DNA of 54,889 nucleotides. Source: Oscillospiraceae bacterium (GTDB lineage: Bacteria; Bacillota; Clostridia; Oscillospirales; Oscillospiraceae). Below, piece after piece: positions 32,756-40,601 of this stretch. The stretch covers positions 1 through 54,889 of the forward strand of contig JAISHS010000005.1 of the NCBI GenBank assembly GCA_031262405.1, written 5' to 3'. Within the stretch, counting starts at the first letter, position 1. Every line of letters begins with the position of its first letter. A program made the translations under genes and the position numbers. Below the pieces are notes generated by a model. That model was not told where the DNA came from. It made no database searches and was given only the letters and a program-made list of their open reading frames with translations.

Positions 32756-35023
32756 TTACGGGGTTGGCAAAATGGGGTTGGAGTTTACGGCGGAGGAGGG
32801 GGAGACGACGGGGCTTTCCGTAATGGGCGGGGAGGGATCGACGGGCAAGGAGGGGCTGGGACTTACCGGAAGGCTTGGGCTGACCGGAAGCGAGGGGGAG
32901 GGCGGAAGGGTCGGAGAATCGGAGACAATCGGGGAATCGCTCGGGGACTCCGACGGGGATTCCGACGGGGACTCGGAGGGAGATTCCGTCGGCTCGGGAG
33001 AGGGAGATTCCCTGAGGTCGCCGAAGATATCCGTCGGGCCGCTGAAGGTCGGGGTCTTGAAGGTCTTATATTCCAGACCCTCGTGGATTGGTTGCATTAT
33101 TCTCCGCCACATTTGGGCGGCGGGGTTGCCGGAAACATTCATACGCTCCGGGGTGTCGTAGCCAGTCCAGACGGCGCAGACATAGTAGGGCGTGAAGCCG
33201 ACGAACCAACGGTCCTTCCAGTCGTCCGACGAGCCAGTTTTTCCGGCGTGGGGCATATTGCCGATATAGGACTCGCTGCCGGTGCCGCTGGTGGCGGCGA
33301 TATTGAGCATATAGTCCATCACCCAGGCGGTGTTTGCCTTGAAGGCGACGATAGTCTCGGGGGAGTTGTCGAGAATTACATTACCCTCGCTGTCGCGAAC
33401 CTCGGAATAGGTTCTGCCGTAGGTGAAGATTCCGTCGTTGACAAAGGCGCTGTATGCCTGAGCCATCTCGCGCACGGTTACGCCGTTTGATATCTGGCCG
33501 AGGGAGAGGGGGGCGTAGTCGCGGTCAGCCTCCACCAAGGTCCTAAAGCCCAGACGCTCGGTCATATACATATAGGACATATTGACGCCGAGCTTGTCGA
33601 GGATTTGAGCGGAGACGGTGTTGACGGAGTTTGTCAGCGCAGTTTGGATTGTTATGATTCCCATATAGTTGAAATTGGAGTTATTGGGAAACCAAGTCGG
33701 ATGCCCCTTGAGGATGATGTCCGGGGAGTCATTGACTAAGGTGCTGGGGCTTATTAGGTTCTGGTCGATCGCGGGACCGTAGATTGCTATCGGCTTGATT
33801 GAGGAGCCGGGCGGACGCTGGCTCATTGTGGCGCGGTTGAGGACGAGATTTGCGGTCTTTTCGCCGATTCCACCGGCGAGAGCCAGAATTGCGCCGTTAT
33901 AGGGGTCCATGAGGACCGCTGAGGACTGGAGAGACTCTCCCGTGCTTCTCTTTGCGGAGGGGAAATTCGCGGGGTCGGAATATAAATCGTCGATAATCTG
34001 CTGGTATTCGGGATTGAGCAGGGATTCGATTTGCAGGCCGCCGTTATAGACAAGGTTCTGGGCGACAGACCGGCTTATGCCTCGCGCCTCCATGAGGTCG
34101 TTCGTCACGTCGCTTATGACGGCCTCGGCGTAGAAGGTGAAGATTTCGGTCGGGGCCTCCTCGCCCTTGGCGCGCGTGAAGACGAGCTGCTTTGCCTTTG
34201 CCTCTGTATACTGGAGGTAGCTGATGTAGCCCTGATCGTACATCTCGAAGAGAATGGTCTCCTGACGCTCCTTGTTTTTGGAGGGGCTGATATAGGGGTC
34301 ATATAAAGAGGGGTTATTGGTTATGCCGATTATGCTGGCGCACTCGGCGAGGTCGAGATCCCAGACGTCCTTTCCGAAATAGGTTTGGGCGGCGGTGCCC
34401 ACGCCCCAGCAGTTTTGTCCGAAGTAGATCTTGTTGAGATACCACTCCATTATTTCATCTTTGTCGTAGAGGCGCTCAAATTCCAGAGCGCTGAAGATTT
34501 CCTTGAGTTTTCGGGCGACGGTTATATCGTCCTCCTCAGTGAGGTTTTTTATGAGCTGCTGGGTTATAGTGGAGCCGCCGAAATCGTCCTTCATCGTCGC
34601 GAACATATTTACGAAGGCGCCGAAGGTGCGGTACCAGTCCACGCCCTGGTGGTCAGGAAAACGCTTGTCCTCAATAGCGATGGCGGCCTTCCACATATAA
34701 GCGGGGATATTGTCATACTCCACCCAGACGCGGTTCTCAAGCCCGTGCAGCGTTGCCAGCTCACGGCGGACGCCGTTTGCGTCGCGGTAATATATTGTTG
34801 AGGCGAGATTCAGCCTTACCTCGTCGAGAGTTATGTCCAGAGAGTTTGTGAGGTTGGTTTTCGCGTAGTAGGCGAAGATGCAGGTGAAGAGCAGCCCGGT
34901 CGTCATTATAATTAGGAGAATTGTCGCTATAACCTTTATGATGGTGCGGAAAACGCCGCCAATGGTGCCGGCGGTTACGTTTACGGTTGTCTCAGCGATT
35001 TTTTGGACTTGTTTCTTGTTCAT
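32756..35023 (-). CDS. Class A penicillin-binding protein (glycosyltransferase/transpeptidase)
   Basis: Polymerises and cross-links peptidoglycan outside the membrane. The 755-aa protein has a cytoplasmic N-tail, a transmembrane helix at about 30-53, a GT51 domain with EDKRFPDHQGVDW near residue 117 and FGGSTITQQLIKNLT, and a transpeptidase domain with SxxK (GSSIKP, Ser about 407), the SxN motif in TNSVNTVS, and KTG near 593 (HAGKTGSSDDW). The last 75 residues are a low-complexity tail of SESPSESPS then SLPVSPSLPV repeats, probably a flexible wall-spanning part. The ATG follows AAGGATT. Confidence 0.94.
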   Translation of the reverse strand: MNKKQVQKIAETTVNVTAGTIGGVFRTIIKVIATILLIIMTTGLLFTCIFAYYAKTNLTNSLDITLDEVRLNLASTIYYRDANGVRRELATLHGLENRVWVEYDNIPAYMWKAAIAIEDKRFPDHQGVDWYRTFGAFVNMFATMKDDFGGSTITQQLIKNLTEEDDITVARKLKEIFSALEFERLYDKDEIMEWYLNKIYFGQNCWGVGTAAQTYFGKDVWDLDLAECASIIGITNNPSLYDPYISPSKNKERQETILFEMYDQGYISYLQYTEAKAKQLVFTRAKGEEAPTEIFTFYAEAVISDVTNDLMEARGISRSVAQNLVYNGGLQIESLLNPEYQQIIDDLYSDPANFPSAKRSTGESLQSSAVLMDPYNGAILALAGGIGEKTANLVLNRATMSQRPPGSSIKPIAIYGPAIDQNLISPSTLVNDSPDIILKGHPTWFPNNSNFNYMGIITIQTALTNSVNTVSAQILDKLGVNMSYMYMTERLGFRTLVEADRDYAPLSLGQISNGVTVREMAQAYSAFVNDGIFTYGRTYSEVRDSEGNVILDNSPETIVAFKANTAWVMDYMLNIAATSGTGSESYIGNMPHAGKTGSSDDWKDRWFVGFTPYYVCAVWTGYDTPERMNVSGNPAAQMWRRIMQPIHEGLEYKTFKTPTFSGPTDIFGDLRESPSPEPTESPSESPSESPSESPSDSPIVSDSPTLPPSPSLPVSPSLPVSPSPSLPVDPSPPITESPVVSPSSAVNSNPILPTP

Positions 35024-35245
35024 ATTTATAATCCTTAGAAAAAGACAGTCAAGAGGTTAATGGTATTTGAACACGTGCACAAAAACTCTATTCTATTGTA
35101 ACACGGCTTGTCAAATTCATGTAAGAACGGCAAAAAATCTTTCTGAGGTTATAATTTGCGGGGTTCAGAAGACTTTTTTGCACAAATTTTGGGTTAAATT
35201 AACCAAATTATGGTGATAATACAGGAAAACGCGGGAGGTAAACAA

Positions 35246-35572
35246 ATGAAGAATAATAAGATTAAGGGGTTTTTGCTGGGTTTTATGGCACTGTGCGCGA
35301 TTTTCAGCGCGACTTTCGCGCTCTATGGCACGACTAACGCCGAGGACTCGACATTTAAACCCGAAGAGGCAGGCAGTCAGAGCAGCTTTGTGCTGCGCGA
35401 CTATGAGGGCTATGTTGCCGTTTTTATCGAGGGTGAGCCGGATTTGCCGACGACGGTGACGGACATTCAGGTGAAGACGCTGAGGGAATTTGATAGGCTC
35501 TTGCTCGAGACCGGTATGAAGGTGGAGAGTCATGAGAGGCTGGTTATGATTCTGGAGGACTTTGGGTCGTAG
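35246..35572 (+). CDS. Small membrane-anchored protein with BofC C-terminal-like domain
   Basis: A 108-aa protein with an N-terminal hydrophobic helix (residues 8-28, IKGFLLGFMALCAIFSATFA) acting as anchor or signal. The C-terminal 60 residues (VLRDYEGYVAVFIEG... then LREFDRLLLETGMKV and LVMILEDFGS) resemble the BofC C-terminal fold found in many small clostridial exported proteins. The ATG at 35246 is set by GGGAGGT; an earlier in-frame start lacks one. BofC in Bacillus controls a sporulation protease; no such role can be claimed here. Confidence 0.65.
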   Translation: MKNNKIKGFLLGFMALCAIFSATFALYGTTNAEDSTFKPEEAGSQSSFVLRDYEGYVAVFIEGEPDLPTTVTDIQVKTLREFDRLLLETGMKVESHERLVMILEDFGS

Positions 35573-35586
35573 TGGGGGGCGTGGTA

Positions 35587-35615
35587 TTGCTTTTTTCGGT
35601 AAAGTGATGTAGAAT
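35587..35615 (+). promoter_or_regulatory. Sigma-A promoter for the DUF1292 gene
   Basis: TTGCTT at 35587-35592 and TAGAAT at 35610-35615, 17-bp spacer, 28 bp before the start codon. Confidence 0.65.
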
Positions 35616-35643
35616 GAGCCATATCAATCATATGGAGGCAGCT

Positions 35644-35928
35644 ATGAGCGAGGGAAATGTAAACGAATTCGGCAACGATATAGTTACTATAACTGACGAC
35701 GAGGGCAAAGAGTTTGTTCTGGAGCACCTGCACACGCTGGAGCATCGGGGCGTAACTTATATGGCGTTTCTGCCGACGGATATGGATGAGGACGACGAGG
35801 ACTATGGGCTCATAATTCTCAAGGTCATTGTCGAGGACGGCGAGGAGATTTTAGGCTCGGTTGACGATCAGGACGAGCTTGAGGCGGTCTATGAGGAATT
35901 TGCGGAAGTGCTGTTCGACGAAGATTAA
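35644..35928 (+). CDS. DUF1292 family protein
   Basis: A 94-aa acidic protein of DUF1292 (YrzB-like), widespread in Firmicutes with unknown function. The family pattern is clear: DIVTITDDEGKEFVLEHL near the start, VTYMAFLPTD in the middle, and IILKVIVEDGEEILGSVDDQ. The ATG at 35644 has GGAGGCAGCT upstream; an earlier ATG at 35614 falls inside the -10 region. In other Clostridia it often lies near yrrK or mreBH-type housekeeping genes; here it stands alone ahead of 6S RNA. Confidence 0.88.
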   Translation: MSEGNVNEFGNDIVTITDDEGKEFVLEHLHTLEHRGVTYMAFLPTDMDEDDEDYGLIILKVIVEDGEEILGSVDDQDELEAVYEEFAEVLFDED

Positions 35929-35930
35929 GG

Positions 35931-35989
35931 GCAGATAAGAGATAATAGATATTAGATAATAGATAGATGGTGTCGCCTTGAGGCGACAA
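35931..35989 (+). repeat. AGATAAT heptamers and GTCGCC/GGCGAC hairpin after DUF1292
   Basis: Seven-base units AGATAAG/AGATAAT/AGATATT/AGATAGA at 35932-35968, then GTCGCC TTGA GGCGAC at 35972-35987. The DUF1292 TAA is three bases before the array. Confidence 0.88.
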
Positions 35990-36059
35990 ATTGTAATCGT
36001 TTGACGTTTTAGCAAAATTGTTTGTTCCTTTTGTGGCAGATTTTACAACCGATTTTTCA

Positions 36060-36088
36060 TTGTTTTTTTATTTGGGATAGTGTACAAT
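36060..36088 (+). promoter_or_regulatory. Sigma-A promoter for 6S RNA
   Basis: TTGTTT at 36060-36065 and TACAAT at 36083-36088 with a 17-bp spacer. Transcript start expected near 36095. Confidence 0.7.
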
Positions 36089-36094
36089 AATAAC

Positions 36095-36344
36095 AGGTTA
36101 ATTTAAACCTGCTCTGTGCGTGAGGGGTTCTATTAAACCCACATCTCAAATAAGGGACGCCGTTCTTCCTTCGTGGATTGCAGGCCTCCCGCGTGCGGCT
36201 TTGACCGGACGCGGATGTTGGAAGCAGAGAATCGACGGAGAGGCGACCCACCTGCAGTATCGTGCAGGTTATAATCGGACTCCCACGGCAGCGCGGGCCG
36301 GGCTACTGTAAAACTCGAAAGAGTTTTGCAGTAGCCCATTTTTT
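36095..36344 (+). ncRNA. ssrS: 6S RNA (SsrS), Firmicutes type
   Basis: 6S RNA binds the housekeeping RNA polymerase and mimics an open promoter. This roughly 200-nt transcript has its own promoter and terminator and no coding frame. Long-range pairing CTG..CGTG (about 36115-36120) with CCACG..CAG (about 36282-36290) gives the closing stem. Segments resembling clostridial 6S are GTGAGGGGTTC..AAACCCACAT, AAATAAGGGACGCC and GAGGCGACCCACCTGC, from memory of the family. An inner hairpin ACCTGCA/TGCAGGT lies near 36250-36270. A covariance search was not possible. Confidence 0.7.
36300..36344 (+). terminator. Intrinsic terminator of the 6S RNA gene
   Basis: GGGCTACTGtaAAACTC (36300-36316), GAAA loop, GAGTTTtgCAGTAGCCC (36321-36337), then ATTTTTT. 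A strong, classic terminator. Confidence 0.92.
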
Positions 36345-36846
36345 GCGTTTTTTTGCGCCACGGGCGCGGGACGTTAAAATGGCCGTGCTCCGCGCGGCGA
36401 CAGATTTTCGCCGCACGGCGGCGGGACAGCGTAGTATCTACGCTGAGAGATGTTACCCCATTTCTCTTTTTGTTCGCAAAAAGAGAAACCGGGTAACGCC
36501 TGAAAGAGAAAAACGATTGGGGGCTTTCCGAAGCGCCCCCAAGCCCCCCCACCGGCAAAGGGGCTTCGAGCCAGCCCCTTTGAACCCTGGCTACCGGGAC
36601 TGGTGGTAACGAGCAGGGACGAAAGACGAAGGAAAGCCTCGTCCCAGCTTCGTACCCGTGGCAGTAGCGACTGTTACGGAGTAAAGGAGCGACCCTGACC
36701 GCGTAGCGGCACGCTCCACAAAGCGTAAGCGTCACTGGGCTCCTTTCTTTGCGGGGAGTCAAGAGGGGAGCTTTTCTTTCGCAAAAGAAAGCTTCCCTCT
36801 TGCGCCGTCCGCGCAGGACGCCCCGGCGTGGCAACGCCGACGCCCT
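36345..36846. repeat. Gene-free, repeat-rich stretch with several hairpins
   Basis: No supported gene; long open frames on both strands are low-complexity shadows. Visible structures: a CGCCGCACGGCGGCGGGAC block near 36408 (echoed near 54656), a hairpin around 36457-36500 with arms TTTCTCTTTTT and AAAAAGAGAAA, GGGGGC...GCCCCC near 36520-36541, and a long hairpin at about 36762-36801 (GGGAGCTTTTCTTT / AAAGAAAGCTTCCC). It ends in the 56-bp inverted repeat copy at 36784-36839. It looks like a mosaic of dispersed palindromic repeats next to a truncated phage gene. Confidence 0.7.
36784..36839 (+). repeat. 56-bp repeat, copy A (inverted relative to 54708-54763)
   Basis: Compared base by base with the reverse complement of 54708-54763: one mismatch in 56. 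It contains internal small hairpins (GGCGT GGCA ACGCC). The truncated MuF frame begins just after it. Confidence 0.92.
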
Positions 36847-38154
36847 TTGTGCGCAGAACGGCATGGAAAACTGCTGTCGCTGGAGGAAATTGACTCTAAT
36901 TACCTTCCGCCGCTGCATCCGAATTGCAAATGCCGATTGGTTGCGATTGACAAGCAGGGTGAGTTTTTATATGATACAGACAGGGAGGCGTTCGTTGAGA
37001 ACTTGGACTTGTGGCTGGACGCTCAAGGTGAAGCGGGCGGTGTTTTTATACTGAATCACGACTTCAATATAGCAATAAGAGCGAATAGGGAACGATTAAC
37101 TCCGCTTGAGTTGCCAAGAAGGCAGTTTATATATGCACCCATTAATCCGAAACTTGAGTCTTCGACAAGAATCACTCAACCGAAATGGTATGAAAAGTTA
37201 GGCAACAGTTTTTCGGACTGGGCAACGCAGTTTAGGGACGACGTTTTAGCTCTGTTTGAAGCGTTGGAAGCTAGAAGCCATGCACTACAAGAGAGATTTA
37301 ACCGATATCAGGACTCGAATAATATTTTGGATAATCTCTGGGGCTTGGTTTTGCAGGCTGATTGGATGTTCTTGGGATTTGTAAGCGGATTTCTTGAGAG
37401 CGAAGCGGCGTTAATTGAAGAGCTTAGTAATAATTATAGTGTTTACAACCTTTTAAATGCCGCAACTTTCGGTTGGTGGAAATCTCTTAACGGCGCATTT
37501 ACTGCCGATGAGGTCCTATCACTTGAACACGTTCTTGATATTATAGCTGTTATACCGGTTTTGGGAATGGTATTGGACAAGATTGTTAAGGCGGCTATCG
37601 GCACGACAATTTCAAGGCTACCGCTAACTGCCGGGACGAATTTTGCAGACGATGGAGCGAGAGCGGCGCTGCCGGATGCGGAAGATGTTGCGGGGACGCT
37701 GGATGATAATTTAGATGAAATAATAAGAGAAAGTCTGGACGATATTCCTGTAATTAACGGTCAAGTCGGCGGGAAGGTGCCGATCAATGATTACCTGGAG
37801 ATTAGGGCTAAATCGGTGATCAATCCGGCGTCGGACACGCTCACGCTAGGGAAATACGCTGACGACTTTTCATCTTATACGGTGCGCGCGGGCGAAACGA
37901 TGTATTTTGATCTTGGCGACGAGTGGGATGTGATAAGGCAGCGATACAATTTGTCTGCGGATGAGATGTTTGACTATTTCAATGTGCCGGTTTTGGATGA
38001 AGCGATTGGAAGCGGAAAAGCGATAAGGTTTTCGCATAATCCTGTTGAGTATATGGATTCTGCGTTGGGAGACGAATGGGAGTACATTAAGGGTGCTTTG
38101 AGTAAGACCGATGAAGACTTGACGTATGAGGGAGGTTTCTGGTATGTCAAATAA
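36847..38154 (+). CDS. N-terminally truncated MuF-type phage head protein with polymorphic-toxin C-terminus
   Basis: A 435-codon frame open from a TTG at 36847. It starts in the middle of a family motif: CAERHGKLLSLEE and LPPLHPNCKCRLVAID are the C-terminal end of a Mu gpF/SPP1 gp7 (MuF) domain; the preceding 200 or more residues are missing, replaced by repeat DNA. Then comes a helical linker, a hydrophobic pretoxin-like stretch (LDIIAVIPVLGMVLDKI, about 235-251), and a terminal domain from about 315 with KYADDFSSYTV, FDLGDEWDVI and RFSHNPVEYMD. This last domain resembles C-terminal toxin domains of Rhs/CdiA-type proteins, activity unknown. The real start and expression are doubtful. Confidence 0.65.
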   Translation: MCAERHGKLLSLEEIDSNYLPPLHPNCKCRLVAIDKQGEFLYDTDREAFVENLDLWLDAQGEAGGVFILNHDFNIAIRANRERLTPLELPRRQFIYAPINPKLESSTRITQPKWYEKLGNSFSDWATQFRDDVLALFEALEARSHALQERFNRYQDSNNILDNLWGLVLQADWMFLGFVSGFLESEAALIEELSNNYSVYNLLNAATFGWWKSLNGAFTADEVLSLEHVLDIIAVIPVLGMVLDKIVKAAIGTTISRLPLTAGTNFADDGARAALPDAEDVAGTLDDNLDEIIRESLDDIPVINGQVGGKVPINDYLEIRAKSVINPASDTLTLGKYADDFSSYTVRAGETMYFDLGDEWDVIRQRYNLSADEMFDYFNVPVLDEAIGSGKAIRFSHNPVEYMDSALGDEWEYIKGALSKTDEDLTYEGGFWYVK

Positions 38155-38548
38155 GCTTGACTATTGGGAAGACAAGCAAAACATTGAAGCAATTAAGAGC
38201 ATAGCTAACCAAGTGTGGGGTGAAAAATGCGAATTTGGTGATATGAAAGTAATTAAATCACCTTATCCTGAATTTGAGTGGCCTATAGTACTGCATGGAA
38301 AGATTGATGTAGTTTTGACCTATGATCGATCAATTCTGGGTATAAATATCATGACTGATAATGGTTACGAGAATATACGTAAATTTACTGAAAAAGAGTA
38401 TATTCGTGGCTTTGAAAGTTGCAAACCCAAGAACCTTCTTCATAACTTTAGAATTTTGGACGAGGTTGTGAAAGCGATGATGGAGAAGGTCGAAGCGCCG
38501 CCGTCGGAGGAGCACGACGGCGGGGGGAATGAAGAGTATATGGCGTGA
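38144..38548 (+). CDS. Candidate immunity protein for the MuF toxin
   Basis: A 134-aa soluble, charged protein that I do not recognise. It begins MSNKLDYWEDKQN, with GGAGG placed seven bases before the ATG at 38144, and overlaps the toxin stop by 11 bases; this tight overlap is typical of toxin-immunity pairs. The last 17 residues (APPSEEHDGGGNEEYMA) differ in character from the rest and run into repeat DNA. A terminator follows at 38628. AT-rich like the toxin. The immunity role is inferred from position only. Confidence 0.55.
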   Translation: MSNKLDYWEDKQNIEAIKSIANQVWGEKCEFGDMKVIKSPYPEFEWPIVLHGKIDVVLTYDRSILGINIMTDNGYENIRKFTEKEYIRGFESCKPKNLLHNFRILDEVVKAMMEKVEAPPSEEHDGGGNEEYMA

Positions 38549-38569
38549 TGATTGACTTTCGGTGGGGAG

Positions 38570-38591
38570 ATTGCGGGTCGGAGCCCGCAAT
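38570..38591. repeat. ATTGCGGG/CCCGCAAT palindrome
   Basis: Arms 38570-38577 and 38584-38591, followed by GACAG. The same ATTGCGGGTC..GCCCGCAATGAC unit occurs at 41840-41864. A dispersed palindromic repeat. Confidence 0.8.
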
Positions 38592-38627
38592 GACAGAAAC
38601 GGAAGTTCGCAATGACGAAGTGATGGG

Positions 38628-38664
38628 AAGCGGTGCACAAGATAGTGCGCCGCTTTTGTTTTTT
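38628..38664 (+). terminator. Terminator after the immunity gene
   Basis: AAGCGGTGCAC (38628-38638) pairs with GTGCGCCGCTT (38645-38655), one G-U pair, then TTTTGTTTTTT. It separates the toxin pair from the phage operon. The remaining sequence to 38910 is A/T-rich and shows no gene; a short frame after GGAGG at 38776 is only eight codons. Confidence 0.82.
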
Positions 38665-38910
38665 AGTAGACGAATGGTTTATGGACAAGTTTCTACAAAA
38701 AATCCTAAAATTCGACAGGATTCTACCTTTTTCGCGCTTTTGAAGTGATATTATAAGCCTCAATCGGCGATAAGCGGAGGTATTTATTGGTAGAATCTGA
38801 GCCTTTTCACTAATATTTTTTCCCGAAATTTAAAAAAATATTTTTCTATGTGCACTGAAACGTACACATTTTGTGCAGGTGCGAGCTAAGGGTGAGGAGG
38901 GATTTTAGGT

Positions 38911-39237
38911 TTGAGTAAATGGACAAGCACCAAGAGCTTTTGGGAGCAGGTTTGGGAGATGGTTTTCAGCAAATCAAACGCTATCCTTAAAATCATATTC
39001 TTTGACAAGGAAAAGGACAAGGATCTTAATCATCTGGATTTGCGTATGGTCTCGGAGATTAAGCGGCAGGCCGGAGGCGGAATCGAGGTCAAGCTGCAAA
39101 ATCGCGTGGAGCTGCTTAAATTGCTGGCACAGCATTTTGCCGAGGAGAAAAAACAAAGCGAGGCGCCGAATGAGGCCGAGAGCTTTTTTGCGGCGATGGA
39201 CAAGGCGGCGACGAGCCTTAAGGACGAGGAGAAATGA
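38911..39237 (+). CDS. Short phage terminase small subunit (C-terminal type)
   Basis: A 108-aa protein directly overlapping the large terminase (ATGA), the normal place for the small subunit, which recognises packaging DNA. The part around residues 45-75 (EIKRQAGGGIEVKLQNRVEL then LKLLAQHF) resembles the C-terminal segment of PBSX XtmA-type proteins that contacts the large subunit. The N-terminal DNA-binding helix-turn-helix found in full-length proteins (about 150-230 aa) is missing. Start TTG at 38911 has GAGGAGGGA upstream. Either a truncated or a minimal small terminase. Confidence 0.6.
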   Translation: MSKWTSTKSFWEQVWEMVFSKSNAILKIIFFDKEKDKDLNHLDLRMVSEIKRQAGGGIEVKLQNRVELLKLLAQHFAEEKKQSEAPNEAESFFAAMDKAATSLKDEEK

Positions 39238-40484
39238 AATTTTCTGCGTTTTCAGAAAAACAGGTGCTGACGCTCAGCTGGTGGAGCGATTCCTCGCCCT
39301 ATGAGGGTTATGAAGCCCTTATCTGCGACGGGGCGGTTCGCAGCGGTAAGACGCTCTGCATGGGGATTTCTTTTATATGCTGGGCGATGAGACGCTTTGA
39401 CAAAATGAGCTTCGGGCTTTGCGGCAAGACGATTGCCTCGCTGAGGCGCAATGTCGTGAGCGTGCTGCTGCCGGTTATGCGGGATCTGGGCTTTCATTGC
39501 AAGGAGAAGGCTTCTGCCAATATGTTTACGGTTAGTTTCGGGGAGAGAGAGAACACCTTTTATCTTTTCGGGGGGAAGGATGAAGGCTCGCCGGCGCTTA
39601 TTCAGGGGATTACGCTGGCGGGGGTCCTGCTCGATGAGGCGGCTCTGATGCCGAGAAGCTTTGTCGAGCAGGCCTGTGCAAGATGCTCGGTGCCGGGCAG
39701 CAAGCTCTGGTTTAACTGTAATCCGGAGGGGCCGGAGCACTGGTTTTATCAGGAGTGGGTGAAGAAGGCCTCGCAGCGCGGCGCGCTTTACATACACTTT
39801 GCGCTTGAGGACAACCCCTCGCTCTCGCGGGCAATTATCGCGCGCTACCGGCAGATGTATTCGGGGGTGTTTTATCGGAGGTTTGTGCTAGGACAGTGGG
39901 TTGCGCCGGAGGGCAGGGTCTATGACTTCTTCGACGAGAGCTATGTTAAGGACGCCCCGGAGGGCGGCTTTGAAGAATACGCGGTCTCCTGTGACTATGG
40001 CACTGCAAACCCGGCGTCCTTTGGGCTTTGGGCGCGAAAAGCGGGGGTTTGGTATCGGATTCGGGAGTATTACTACAGCTCGAAGGAGGAGGGAAAGCAG
40101 AAGACGGACGCGGAATATGTAGGGCAGCTGAAAAAGCTCTGCGCGGGAGTTTCGCCGAAGGTTGTGGTGGTCGATCCCTCGGCGGCGAGCTTCATTGAGG
40201 CTCTGCGGCGGGAGGGCATTCGGGCACTCAAGGCGGACAACAACGTGTTGCGGGGGATTCGGCTGACGGCGGATCTTTTAAAGCGGGGGGAGATTGTTAT
40301 TTGCCGAGGCTGCGCGGGGGCGATTCGGGAGTTTTCGCTCTATTCCTGGGACGACAGGAAGCCGGGTGAGGACGCGCCGAGGAAGATTTTTGACCACGCG
40401 ATGGATGAGATTAGGTATTTTGCGGCGACGGTGGTTAGGCCGGAGAAAGTAAGCGGGTTTGCGGCGTTCAGCGCGGAGCGGTGA
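39234..40484 (+). CDS. Phage terminase large subunit
   Basis: Motor that packages DNA into proheads and cuts it. The 416-aa protein has an ATPase domain with Walker A GAVRSGKT at about 33-40, Walker B VLLDEAALM with Asp134, and coupling motif CNPEGPEHWF. The nuclease domain has an RNase H-like fold with Asp254 in VSCDYGTANPASFGLW and the later Asp of VVVDPSAASF. It looks intact and is close to PBSX XtmB in layout. Its stop is followed at once by repeat-type sequence. Confidence 0.92.
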   Translation: MKFSAFSEKQVLTLSWWSDSSPYEGYEALICDGAVRSGKTLCMGISFICWAMRRFDKMSFGLCGKTIASLRRNVVSVLLPVMRDLGFHCKEKASANMFTVSFGERENTFYLFGGKDEGSPALIQGITLAGVLLDEAALMPRSFVEQACARCSVPGSKLWFNCNPEGPEHWFYQEWVKKASQRGALYIHFALEDNPSLSRAIIARYRQMYSGVFYRRFVLGQWVAPEGRVYDFFDESYVKDAPEGGFEEYAVSCDYGTANPASFGLWARKAGVWYRIREYYYSSKEEGKQKTDAEYVGQLKKLCAGVSPKVVVVDPSAASFIEALRREGIRALKADNNVLRGIRLTADLLKRGEIVICRGCAGAIREFSLYSWDDRKPGEDAPRKIFDHAMDEIRYFAATVVRPEKVSGFAAFSAER

Positions 40485-40590
40485 CAGATAATAGGAAACG
40501 TAAAATTGGGGCGTAGCCGCCGCAGCGGTCTGCGATAACAAAGCGCGAGGAACGCGCGACTTATCAAAATTGCGTAGCAATTTTTTAAAT
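40485..40590 (+). repeat. Small hairpin/heptamer-type insertion between terminase and portal
   Basis: Begins with ACAGATAATAGG at the terminase stop and holds GCGCG AGGAA CGCGC (about 40541-40556) and AAATTGC GTA GCAATTT (about 40569-40586). Same style as chromosomal elements, but in a phage operon. Confidence 0.6.
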
Positions 40591-40601
40591 TGGGGGAAGC
40601 A

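Noticed and set aside
36095-36344. tmRNA or SRP RNA instead of 6S RNA
   Set aside because: No tRNA-like ends or tag frame, and no GGAA-tetraloop SRP signature.
36133-36918. A 261-codon minus-strand frame across the 6S RNA and repeat region
   Set aside because: It runs through a clear promoter-terminator RNA gene and hairpins, is low in complexity and has no recognisable domain.
38776-38812. Eight-codon frame after GGAGG upstream of the small terminase
   Set aside because: Too short to support as a gene; no conservation information.
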